A stretch of DNA of 64,000 bases from Zymobacter palmae (GTDB lineage: Bacteria; Pseudomonadota; Gammaproteobacteria; Pseudomonadales; Halomonadaceae): positions 1,674,001 through 1,738,000 of the forward strand of contig NZ_AP018933.1 of assembly GCF_003610015.1 (NCBI RefSeq), read 5' to 3'. Of the stretch, positions 46,444 to 58,200 are shown one piece after another (the stretch's first letter is position 1; the number at the start of each line of letters is the position of its first letter). Under the pieces are notes generated by a model. That model had not been told where the DNA came from. It searched no databases and saw only the letters and a program-made list of their open reading frames with translations. Both the position numbers and the translations under genes were made by a program.

Positions 46444-49237
46444 GATCATCCCCTTCGGCTTCTACGTCCGTCATGTTCAACAATTCATCGAGATCAAACT
46501 GCGCAATACTGATATCCACCACACGCTCGGTGAACGCGGCCAGGGTCGAATGCTCGAACAGCTCGGCCACCGGCACCTCGACCTGCTGGGTCTGCTGAAT
46601 GTCCGCCACCACCCTGACGGCCAGCAGTGAATGCCCGCCCAGCGCAAAGAAGTCGTCGTGACGACCAATACGCTCGACGCCCAGCAGCCGCTGCCACAGC
46701 ATCGCCATAGCCTGCTCTTCGTCATCAAACGGCGGCTCAAAAGCCGTCGCAGCCACCTGCATGTCCGGCTCGGGCAGCGCACGGCGATCCACCTTGCCAT
46801 TGCGCGTCATCGGGAAGGCGGTCATCACCACCCATGCCGACGGCACCATGTAGTCCGGCAGATGCGCCATCGCGTAGGCCTGCAAAGCGGCCAGTGCGAT
46901 ATCATCGCCCTGCAGATAGGCGGCCAGTTGAGGTTCACCGCCCACATTCGTGCGCAGCATCACTAGCGCATCGCTGACGCCTGGACGGCCTCGCAACAGG
47001 CTTTCGATGTCGCCCGGTTCGATGCGGTAGCCTCGCAGCGTGATCTGATGATCACAGCGTCCCAGATACTCCAGCTGACCATCGCTGCGCTGGCGCACCA
47101 TATCGCCCGTGCGATATAAGCGAGCGCCCTCCTGCTCAGCCAACACATCGGGCAAGAAGCGTTCAGCCGTCTGCGCAGGCAATCCGACATACCCACGTGA
47201 CAGCGAATGCCCGCCGATGTACAGCTCGCCACTGATGCCCGGCGGCACCGGTTGGCCGTCGGCGTCCAGCACATAGAGAATGGCACCCGGTATGGGATGC
47301 CCAATGGGAGGAAGGTCAGGCCACTGTGTGGGGTCTTCCTGACAGCGCGCGGCACAGACGACATGGCTCTCGGCAGGACCGTACTGATTGAAGAGCTGCA
47401 GCTGAGGTGCCCGCGCAAACAGCGTGCGGATATCATCGTTGATGCGCAGTGCTTCACCGCTACAGATCACCTCACGCAGCGCTGGCGTCCAGCCGCATTC
47501 ACAGCCCGCCTGCGCCAATGCGCGCAACAGTGCGGGCGGCAGGAAAGCCCGCTCGACACGCTGTTGATCGAAGAAGGCCATCAAGCGTGGCATGTCGAGC
47601 CTTACGGCTTCCGGCACGATGGCCAGCGTGCCACCGCTCGTCAGCGCGCTGAGCAGCTCTTGGCTGGCAACATCGAACCCGAACGCCGCAAACTGCGATG
47701 TAACCGTCGCGGGGTGCCGGTTCTGCCAGCGCATCAGATTGACCAACGGAGCATGTGGCATCGCGATGCCTTTCGGCTGCCCAGTAGACCCAGAGGTGTA
47801 GATCACATACGCCAGCTGATCGGGCGTTACCGTGACCGCAATGGGGACAGAAGATGCGGTGCGATAGCAGCACTCCTCGCCGCTTAGCAACAGCGTGTCC
47901 GCCCCACGGCCCAGAATTTGCTCACCCACGGCATCGACCAGTACCAGTGCGGCACCGCTGTCAGCGCGCATGGTAACCAAGCGCTCACGAGGATAACGAG
48001 TATCAAACGGCACATAAGCCGCCCCCGCCTTGAGTATCCCCAGCACCCCAATCGCCATGGCTTGGCTGCGCTCGACGCACAGCGCCACACGGTCTTCACC
48101 ACCAACGCCGTGCGCCAGTAGCGTGCGGGCCAGCTGGTTGGCCTGCGCGTCCAGTTCGGCATACGTCAGCGACCCGTTTTCATCGACCACTGCCAGTGCC
48201 TCTGGATGCGCCGCGGCTTGGTCTTCAAACAACGCGTGCAGCGTGCTGTCGTCCACAGGTGCCGCGTCATCCGAGACCAAACCTGTACGGCCAGCGACGC
48301 TAGCGTCCTCAAGCAGCGGCAATGCCGCCACTGTTTGCTGAGGCGACATCACCATACCTTCCAATATCCGCATCCAGTACGCCGCCCAGCGTTCGATGGT
48401 GGTGCGTTCGAACAGCGCCGCGGCGTAATAGAGCGTGCCGTTGAGCTGTCCATCCTGTTCATGCAGCTCAAGGTTGAGGTCAAACTGCGAGGTTTCGATA
48501 TCATTTTCCAGTGCTGACGTGCGTACGCCATCCAGCGCAGGCGTTGCATCCGGCAGGTTGTGCAGCGCCAGCATCACTTGGAACAGCGGGCTGTAGGCCA
48601 GGCTGCGGCGGGGAGCCACTGCCTCAACGACCTGCTCGAATGGCACGTCGGCGTGCTGCTGCGCCGCCAATGCGGCTTCTTTCAGCTGCGCCAACAGTGC
48701 AGGGGTATCCGGGGCATCGCTCAGGTCGACGCGCAGCGCCAGCGTATTGACGAACATGCCGATAAGCGGCTCGATTTCACGATGATGACGCGCCGCCACG
48801 GGCGTACCGATCACGATATCGTGCTGCCCAGACAAACGGCTCATCAGTACCGCCCACCCCGCCATCAACGTCATGAACAAGGTGCAGCCGCGCTGCTGGC
48901 TGAGGTGTTTAAGGCTATCGAGCAGTACGCCATTGACGGTGAAGGCCACATGGCCACCGTCATAGCACTGGCGAGAAGGATGCGGGTGATCGGTCGGCAA
49001 CGTCAGGCGATCCGGCGCATTGCGCAGCTGTTCGACCCAGTACTGCTGCTGATGCAGCAACGCATCGCCACTCAGATGATGTTGCTGCCAAGCGGCATAG
49101 TCGATGTACTGCACGCTCAGCGGCGGCAGAGGGTCGGGCTGTCCGGCCACGAAAGCGTTGTAGAGCGCGCTCAGCTCGTTCACCAACAGACTGACCGACC
49201 ATCGGCGATCACATGGTGCAGGGCCAAACGCAGCCAA
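46436..49237 (-). CDS. NRPS, 3' part of a frameshifted gene (C-terminal half of C, then A-T)
   Basis: The frame begins at a TTG inside a condensation domain: WSVSLLVNELSALYNAF is the sequence that normally follows HHVIADG, which is in the other frame just upstream. The first ~290 residues are the second half of that C domain. An A domain follows with YTSGSTG near 482, then a carrier with GGHSL near 869. The A pocket reads D-V-Q-F-I-S-Q-V-V by eye, and NQYGPAESHVV resembles the proline-type branch; the residue is tentative. The last 20 or so residues are acidic, as in NRPS docking segments. With 4 bp restored at about 49200 this joins the preceding gene into one ~4244-residue, four-module protein. 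Without that it has no proper start and an incomplete C domain. Confidence 0.85.
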   Translation of the reverse strand: MAAFGPAPCDRRWSVSLLVNELSALYNAFVAGQPDPLPPLSVQYIDYAAWQQHHLSGDALLHQQQYWVEQLRNAPDRLTLPTDHPHPSRQCYDGGHVAFTVNGVLLDSLKHLSQQRGCTLFMTLMAGWAVLMSRLSGQHDIVIGTPVAARHHREIEPLIGMFVNTLALRVDLSDAPDTPALLAQLKEAALAAQQHADVPFEQVVEAVAPRRSLAYSPLFQVMLALHNLPDATPALDGVRTSALENDIETSQFDLNLELHEQDGQLNGTLYYAAALFERTTIERWAAYWMRILEGMVMSPQQTVAALPLLEDASVAGRTGLVSDDAAPVDDSTLHALFEDQAAAHPEALAVVDENGSLTYAELDAQANQLARTLLAHGVGGEDRVALCVERSQAMAIGVLGILKAGAAYVPFDTRYPRERLVTMRADSGAALVLVDAVGEQILGRGADTLLLSGEECCYRTASSVPIAVTVTPDQLAYVIYTSGSTGQPKGIAMPHAPLVNLMRWQNRHPATVTSQFAAFGFDVASQELLSALTSGGTLAIVPEAVRLDMPRLMAFFDQQRVERAFLPPALLRALAQAGCECGWTPALREVICSGEALRINDDIRTLFARAPQLQLFNQYGPAESHVVCAARCQEDPTQWPDLPPIGHPIPGAILYVLDADGQPVPPGISGELYIGGHSLSRGYVGLPAQTAERFLPDVLAEQEGARLYRTGDMVRQRSDGQLEYLGRCDHQITLRGYRIEPGDIESLLRGRPGVSDALVMLRTNVGGEPQLAAYLQGDDIALAALQAYAMAHLPDYMVPSAWVVMTAFPMTRNGKVDRRALPEPDMQVAATAFEPPFDDEEQAMAMLWQRLLGVERIGRHDDFFALGGHSLLAVRVVADIQQTQQVEVPVAELFEHSTLAAFTERVVDISIAQFDLDELLNMTDVEAEGDDHE

Positions 49238-52200
49238 TAATGATCATCGGCAAAGTGCACCAGCTGACCACAGGCCAGCGGCCCTCGGGTCAGATCGAAG
49301 CTCGGAGTGAAAGGTGCCAGCTCAGCCCCCTCCGTGGCCGTGATGCGCGCCAGTGGGAAACCGTGGCACGCAGACGCCACGACCTGCACCGGGCCATCGG
49401 CGCGCGGTTCGATATGCGTCCGCAACGCCGCTTGGCGCGCAACGATAGCGTCCAGTGCGCGCTGCAACGCATTGACGTTCAGCTCGCCTTCCAGACACAA
49501 CCCGCCGGAAATCACATAGGCCGCCTTAGCACCTTCATCCATCTGGGACAGAAACCATAAGCGCTGCTGTGCCAGCGATAGCGGTGCTTCATTACCCGAG
49601 GACAAGGGCAGGATCGGCGGCAGCGAAATCTGATCGGCCTGCGGCAGATGTTCGGCCAGCGCGCGCAACTCAGAATGAGCAAACAATAGCGCCAGTGGCA
49701 GGTCACGGTGCAGTTCATCGCGAACACGTGAAATTAGCTGTACCGCCAGCAGGGAATGACCGCCCAGCGCAAAGAAGTCGTCATGACGCCCGACACGCTC
49801 GACGCCCAGCAGCGTACACCACTGTTCGGCCAGAATTTCCTCAACCGGCCCTTGCGGTGCTTCATAGGCTCGATGAGGGAAAGCGTCTTCTCTTGGCTCA
49901 GGCAACGCGCGGCGATCCACCTTGCCATTCGCGGTCAGCGGCAGCGCAGGCAGCGTGACATAGGCGGCGGGTACCATGTAGTCCGGCAGGCGATCAGCCA
50001 GTGCCTTGCGCAGTACATTGGGCGATGCATCATCAAGAGACGTGGCCGTAACATAGGCCACAAGGCGGATGATGCCGTTGTGCACATGGGATACTACTGC
50101 GGCCTCTTCTATGCCGCCGCAGCTCATCAGTGCGGCTTCGATTTCACCCAGCTCAATACGGAAACCGCGAATTTTGACCTGAAAGTCATTGCGCCCGAGG
50201 TATTCCAACGTGCCATCGGTACGCCAACGGGCCAGATCGCCCGTACGGTACATGCGAGCGTCTTCGTCAGCCACGAACGGATCGGGCAGAAAGCGTTCGG
50301 CCGTTAACTCGGGCTGATGCAGATAGCCACGGGCGACCTGTGCCCCGCCCACGTACAGCTCGCCCACGACACCCATCGGCACCGGAGCACCGTGGACATC
50401 CAACAGATAGGCACGGGTATTGGCGATCGGCCGTCCGATATGCAGCACACTATCCGTTGCCGTGATGACACCCGATGTGGCTGCCACTGTATTTTCGGTG
50501 GGGCCATAGTTGTTGATCAACGCAAAAGCCACGGGATAGTCAGGGCGACGGACAAGTCGATCGCCGGCCACATGAAGCACACGCAACGTGTCGTGGGTCA
50601 TACCGCGCGCAAAGGCCAGTTCGGCCACCGGAGTCGGCAGAAAGCTCACGTCCAGCGGCTGAGCCTGCCACCATGCCAGCAAGCGCTCAGGGTCACGCGC
50701 CTCGTCAGGGGCAGGTATCAACAGTTGAGCGCCCGTTACCAACGGCGGCCAGATTTCCCATGCTGAAGCATCGAACCCTACCCCTGCCACACAGGAAGCA
50801 CGCTGTCCCGCCGACAGACCAAAGGTATGGTTGTGCCAGTACACAAGGTTGATGACCTGGCGGTGTTCGACCATGACCCCCTTCGGTTGACCGGTCGAAC
50901 CCGAGGTGTAGATCACATAAGCCAGATGATGCGCGCCCAACCCCAGCGCGACAGGATCAGGGTCCTGCGTGGAACACTCCAGCCACGGCAGCTGCGGCGC
51001 GTCAATAACGGCCTGCGGCACGCGCTCGGCGAACGCCCCTAGCCGAGGCAACACGTCACTGGCCGTGATAATGGCCTGCGGTGCACAGTCTTGAAGCATG
51101 AAGTGCAGGCGTGCCTGCGGGTAAGCCGGATCGAATGGCACATAGGCTCCCCCTGCCTTCAGTACCGCCAGCAGTGCGACCACCAGATCGGGACCACGCT
51201 CAAGCGCCACAGCCACACGACTGTCCGGCACTACGCCCTGTTCGATAAGCCAATGGGCCAGCTGATTGGCGGCTTGATTGAGGGTTTCGTAAGTGTAATG
51301 GCCTTCTGCCGTCGCCACCGCGATCGCATCGGGCGTCTGACGCGCCTGCGCTTCGAACAGCCCGTGTAGCAGCGCCGCCGACGGTATCATCAGGGACGCT
51401 TGGTTCGGCCACGTCAGCATGTGATGGCGTTCATCTGCTGACATAAGCGGCAGCGCACTCACCGAACGGTGCTCGTTCTCGACCATGCCTTCAAGCAGTA
51501 CGCGCCAATAGCTCATCCAGCGCTCGACCGTCTCGCGCGTGAACAGTGAAGCGGCATAGTGCACTGCGCCTTCAAGCGCACCCTCTATAGGCGTCAGTTC
51601 TACAGAAAGATCGAAATGTGCGGCGATCTGGGGAGAAGGCCGCAACTCCATATTCAGCCCCGGCAGCATCAGTGACCGTTCTGGCGTATTGTGCAGCGCC
51701 AGCAGGGTTTGGAAGAGCGGGCTGTACGCGGTATCGCGCACCGGAGCGGTCGCCTCGACCACCTGCTCGAACGGCAGATCCGCATGCTGCTGCGCCGCTA
51801 GTGCCGTAGCACGCACCTGTGCCAACAGCGCCACCGTATCCATGTCATCGTCCAGCGTGACGCGCAGCGCTAGCGTATTGATGAACATGCCCATCAACGG
51901 TTCCAGCGCTTGATGCGACCGCCCGGCAATGGGCGTTCCGGTGACGATATCGGACTGCCCCGACAGCCGCCCCATCAGCACGGACCAACTGGCCAGCAGC
52001 GTCATGAACAGTGTGCAGCCATGGCGACGGCTCAACGCCTCCAGCGCCGCCACAAGCGAAGCATCGAACGTAACGTTCAGATGGCCGCCATCGAACTGCT
52101 GTACAGCAGGGCGAGAATAATCTGTAGGCAGCGTCAGGCAATCGGGCACCTGCGCCAGCTGCGCCTCCCAATACTGCTGCTGATGACTCAGAACGTCCCC

Positions 52201-55200
52201 GCTCAAATGCTCGCGCTGCCAGAGCGCGTAGTCACCAAGCTGAATGGGCAACACTGGCAGCGTTACCTGCTGCCCCGCCAGCGTCCCACGATAGAGTGCC
52301 CCCAGCTCCTGCAGGAATATGCCAATCGACCAGCCGTCAGCAATCACATGATGGAAGGCGATCTGCAGCACATGGTGTTGCGGTGCCAGCTGTACCAGAC
52401 GCCCTTTCACCAACGGCCCGGTACTCAAATCGAATGACGGCATAAAATCAGGCAGCGCTTCAGCGCTCAACTGCATCAGTGGGAAACCAAGCTGATCATC
52501 ACGGACGATCTGCACTGGCTGACCGCCCTGTTCCACGATGACGGTACGCAAACAGGCGTGACGCACCATCAGTACATCAAGGGCCTGCCGGAGCGCCTCG
52601 ACGTTCAGCTCACCGCGCAGTACCAAGTCACCAGAAATGGTATAGGCCACCATCGCCGCATCGCTCATGCGACTCAGCAACCACAAGCGCTGCTGCGACA
52701 GCGATAGCGGTGCACGATCGCTATGGTGCGCCACGATAGGCGGCAACACGGTCGCACGTTGTCCCTCTAGAGCAGTCGCCAACGCCTGCAGAACCGGAGC
52801 ATCAAACAATGTGCCCAGCGGTAGCGCTACCTGCAACGTGCTCTGTATACGCGACACCAACTGCACGGCCAACAGCGAATGACCACCGAGGGCGAAGAAG
52901 TCGTCATAACGTCCTACCCGTTCAACGCCCAATAGCGTTTGCCATATCTCGGCCAGCGTTTCCTCGATCGCGCCTTGCGGGGCTTCGTATGCCTGAGTCA
53001 CCAGCGCTGACGCATCGGGGACTGGCAGTGCGCGCTCATCCAGCTTGCCATTGGCGGTCAACGGCAGCGCTTCAATCGTCACGACGGCGGACGGCAGCAT
53101 GTAATCCGGCAACGTCTTAGCCAGATGCAAGCGCAGTTCGGCCACATCGGGCGCGTCTGCCACGGGCACCACATACGCCACCAGTGTTTTGTTCTGCTGC
53201 GCATCGTCACGCGCCACCACAACCGCCTCACGCACATCTGCGTGTTCGGCCAGTCGCGCGGCGATTTCACCCAGCTCGATACGGAAGCCCCGGATTTTGA
53301 CCTGATGATCGTTGCGGCCCAGATAGTCCAGTGTGCCGTCAGCGTTCCAGCGCCCCACGTCCCCAGTACGGTACATGCGCGCGCCGCCGTCATCCGCAAA
53401 CGGATCGGGCAGGAAACGTTCGGCGGTCAGTTGCGGGCGGTTCAAATAGCCGCGCGTTACCCCCGCACCACCTACGTACAACTCACCGACCACGCCGATC
53501 GGCACCGGCTCACCGGCGTCATCCAACAGATAGAGGCTCAAATCATTGAGCGGCTGACCAATCGGGCTGTGCCCGTGCAGCTCGGCATCGCGAGCGGTCA
53601 GCGCTTGGAAGGTAACGTGAACGGTGGTTTCGGTGATGCCGTACATATTGACCAGCTGCGTACGCTCGCCATTACGGGCGTACCACGGCTGTAGCGCCGC
53701 AGTATCAAGCGCTTCACCCCCGAAGACGATCCATTTCAGCGTGTGCTGCAACTCACCGTCCGGCAACGCCGCCACCAGCTGCCGGAAGGCACTCGGGGTC
53801 TGGTTGAGTACCGTGACCTGCTGATCGCACAGCAGCTGATAGAACGCATCGGGCGAACGCGCGGTCAGGGCCGGCACGACCACCAAACGGCCGCCGTAGG
53901 CCAGCGCGCCCCACAGTTCCCATACTGAGAAGTCAAACGCATAGGAGTGAAACAGCGTCCACACCCCGTCAGGGCCGAAAGCGAATGCCTCGTCGGTCGA
54001 TGCCAGTAAGCGGGTAACGTTGCGGTGCTCGACCATCACACCTTTCGGCTGTCCGGTCGATCCAGAGGTATAGATAATGTAAGCCAAGTGACGCGGCGTC
54101 AGACCCAGCGCCGCCGGGGCGAGGTTCTCGGACGGCTGGCGCTGCCACGCCTCGTCATCCAGCAGCATGACGGTCAGCGCGTCATCAAGATCGCCCAGCA
54201 ACGGCAGCAGATCACGAGTGGTAATCAGCACCTCAGGGGCACTGTCATCAAGGATATAGCGCAGGCGTTGCTGCGGATAATGAGGATCGAGCGGCACGTA
54301 GCTACCGCCCGCCTTGAGGGTCGCCAGAATCGCCAGCGGCAACGAGGTACCGCGCTCTAGGGCAATTGCCACCCGACTGTCGGGTGTCACGCCCTGAGTC
54401 ACCAACGCATGCGCCAACCGGTTGGCCTGTGCATTCAACTGACCATAACTCACCGTATCGCCATCACAGCAGACCGCTACCGCTTCCGGGCGCTCTGCTG
54501 CTTGCTGTTCGAACAGCTCATGCAGACATAACGCACGGTCATGGTTTGCCCGCGTAGCGCCCAAATCGAGCACACTGAAACGCTCGTCTTCCGGCACGAC
54601 CGGTAGCGACATTACTGCGCAGTCAGGGCTCTCCTGCAATGCCTTCGTCAACGCTGCCAATGCAGTCTGCATGTAGGCCGCAACGCGCGAAGCCTCGATG
54701 GGCGGCGCGCTCTTGACCGACAGTGTCAGATGCTCTGTATCGTCGTCGATACAGAGCACCAGCGGATAGTTAGTGTTTTCCTCTGCACTCAACACCTCAA
54801 CACCATCCCACAGCGTCAGACCACCCTGCTGGGGATTGAGCGTAGTGTGACGATAGTTAAGCAGTGCGCTGAACAGTGGCGCGGGCGCGGCGATCTGGCT
54901 GCAGCGTTGCGCCAGAGACAGCGGCGCCTGCTCATGCGCCAGCAGTTCTGCCAGACGAGCACGCAGAGTATCGGCCGCTTGTACGACACTGGTATCTGCC
55001 AACTCAACACGGACGGGCAGCGTGTTGATGAACATCCCCAGTGCATGCTCGGCCCCGGCCTTCATTCGCCCGACCAGCACGGTACCGAATACCACGTCCT
55101 GCTGCCCTGATAGCAAGGACAGCACGCGAGCCCATGCAAGATGGCACACGCTCGCCACATTGAGATTGCGCTGGCGTGCCAATGTACGTAGCGCGGCGGT

Positions 55201-58200
55201 AAGCGCATCCGGCAGCGGTAGCGACGCCGAGCGTGCATCGCGCCCATCACCGCGCACGTCAGCCATGCCGTAAGGGAGCGTAGGGGTTGTCAGCGATCCC
55301 AGCATGTCGGTGAAGAACGCCTTGCTTTCGGCAACATGCTGTGACGAACGTGTCTGCGCCACATAGTGTCGGAACGGGTATGACGGCGGCAGCGTGTCAA
55401 TGCATCCGTCAATGTGCGCTTGCGCCTCGCGCACCAGCTGCTGCAACGATGTCGCATCATCGACGATATGGTGATACTGCAGGGCCATCAGCCAACGTGA
55501 CTGCACGGTATCGTAGGCGATACGCGCACGCAGCAACGGTGCCGTATCAAGCGCCATGCGCACAGGATTGCCCGCCATCAAAACCTCTGCTGCCGGCCCA
55601 TCGCCAAGCCTTACCTCTTCGACGACCATCTGTACCTGACGCCACACGACCTGTACCGGTTCCGGCAGCCCTTCCCACAGCACGGCGGTACGCAGCACAT
55701 CGTGGCGCGCGATGACCGCATCAAGTGCGCCCATGAATTCATCCAGACGCTCGCGCTCATTGAATGCCATTAATACATTCATGACATAAGGATCACGCTG
55801 CTCGGCTGTCATGCTCAGGTACAGCAGTCCCTCCTGCAACGGGGCCAGCGGATAGATATCCTGCACGTTATCCGCACCACCCGGCACGCTCGCCACGATG
55901 CGCGCGATAGCGTCATCATCAAGCGACACCATCGGCAGCATGTCAGGGGTGATGTGCGAGCAGCCTTCGGGAATACCGATCGATGGCACATCGACTTCAT
56001 CGTAGGCCCTCGTTGCGGCAGCCAATGCTGACAACGTCGGCTGATCGAACAACGCACGGATATCGGCTTCCAAACCTGCCTGACGCATCCGGGCCACCAA
56101 CTGCACGGCCAACAGCGAATGACCACCGAGGGCGAAGAAGTCGTCATGACGACCTACCCGTTCAACGCCCAATAGCGTCTGCCATATCTCGGCCAGCGTT
56201 TCCTCGATCGCGCCTTGCGGGGCTTCGTATGCCTGAGTCACCAGCGCTGACGCATCGGGGGCTGGCAGTGCGCGCTCATCCAGCTTGCCATTGGCGGTCA
56301 GCGGCAGCGCTTCAATCGTCACGACGGCGGACGGCAGCATGTAATCCGGCAACGTCTTAGCCAGATGCAAGCGCAGTTCGGCCACATCGGGCGCGTCTGC
56401 CACGGGCACCACATACGCCACCAGTGTTTTGTTCTGCTGCGCATCGTCACGCGCCACCACAACCGCCTCACGCACTGCGGCGTGTTCAGCCAGTCGCGCC
56501 GCGATTTCGCCCAGCTCGATACGGAAGCCACGGATTTTGACCTGATGATCGTTGCGGCCCAGATAGTCCAGTGTGCCATCAGCGTTCCAGCGCCCCACGT
56601 CCCCAGTACGGTACATGCGCGCATTATCACCATCCGCAAACGGATCGGGCAGGAACCGTTCGGCGGTCAGTTGCGGGCGGTTCAAATAGCCGCGCGTTAC
56701 CCCCGCACCGCCTACGTACAACTCACCGACCACGCCGATCGGCACCGGCTCACCGGCGTCATCCAACAGATAGAGGCTCAGATCATTGAGCGGCTGACCA
56801 ATCGGGCTGTGCCCGTGCAGCTCGGCATCGCGAGCCGTCAACGGCTGAAAAGTGACATGGACAGTGGTTTCAGTGATGCCGTACATATTGACCAGCTGCG
56901 TACGCTCGCCATTACGGGCGTACCACGGCTGTAGCGCCGCAGTATCAAGCGCTTCACCCCCGAAGACGATCCATTTCAGCGTGTGCTGCAACTCACCGTC
57001 CGGCAACGCCGCCACCAGCTGCCGGAAGGCACTCGGGGTCTGGTTGAGTACCGTGACCTGCTGATCGCACAGCAGCTGATAGAACGCATCGGGCGAACGC
57101 GCGGTCAGGGCCGGCACGACCACCAAACGGCCGCCGTAGGCCAGCGCGCCCCACAGTTCCCATACTGAGAAGTCAAACGCATAGGAGTGAAATAGCGTCC
57201 ATACTTCGTCAGGGCCGAAAGCGAATGCCTCATCGGTCGATGCCAGTAAGCGGGTGACGTTGCGGTGTTCGACCATCACGCCTTTCGGCTGTCCGGTCGA
57301 TCCAGAGGTATAGATGATGTAAGCCAAGTGATGCGGCGTCAGACCCAGCGCCGCCGGAGCAATATTGTCGGACGGCTGGCGCTGCCACGCCTCGTCATCC
57401 AGCAGCATGACGGTCAGCGCGTCATCAAGATCGCCCAACAGCGGCAGCAGATCACGGGTGGTAATCAGCACCTCAGGGGCACTGTCATCAAGGATATAGC
57501 GCAGGCGTTGCTGCGGATAATGAGGATCAAGCGGCACGTAACCACCGCCCGCCTTGAGGGTCGCCAGAATCGCCAGCGGCAACGTGGTACCCCGCTCTAG
57601 AGCAATCGCCACCCGACTGTCGGGTGTCACCCCCTGAGCCACCAACGCATGCGCCAACCGGTTAGCCTGCGCATTCAACTGACCATAACTCACCGTATCG
57701 CCATCACAGCAGACCGCTACCGCTTCCGGGCGCTCGGCTGCTTGCTGCTCGAATAGCTCATGCAGACATAACGCGCGGTCATGGTTTGCCCGTATAGCGC
57801 CCCATGCCAGTACGGTTTGACGTTCTTCTGGAAGCCGCATATCACAGCAAGACAACGGCGTATGCCAGCACCGAACAGCGTTATCCAACAGGTGATTGAG
57901 TCGCCGTAGATGCCAATGCAATGAAGCACGATCATGCACCATCGCATTGGCACTCAGACATATCTCGATGCCACCGGATTCACCGCGATCCATCAACGTG
58001 ATCAGCAAGTCATCCACCGGCCCCAGCGCCAGATTAAGCACCTTGGCAGGTACATCTCCAAAGCGAATATCGTCATACTGAAAGGGGTGGATATTGACCA
58101 GCGTAAGATAAAGAGGATCGTTTGAACCACGGATACCCAGCGCGGCACGGATGTCCTCCGTACGATAGCGCTGATGACGCATTACGCCGTACATCCCCTG

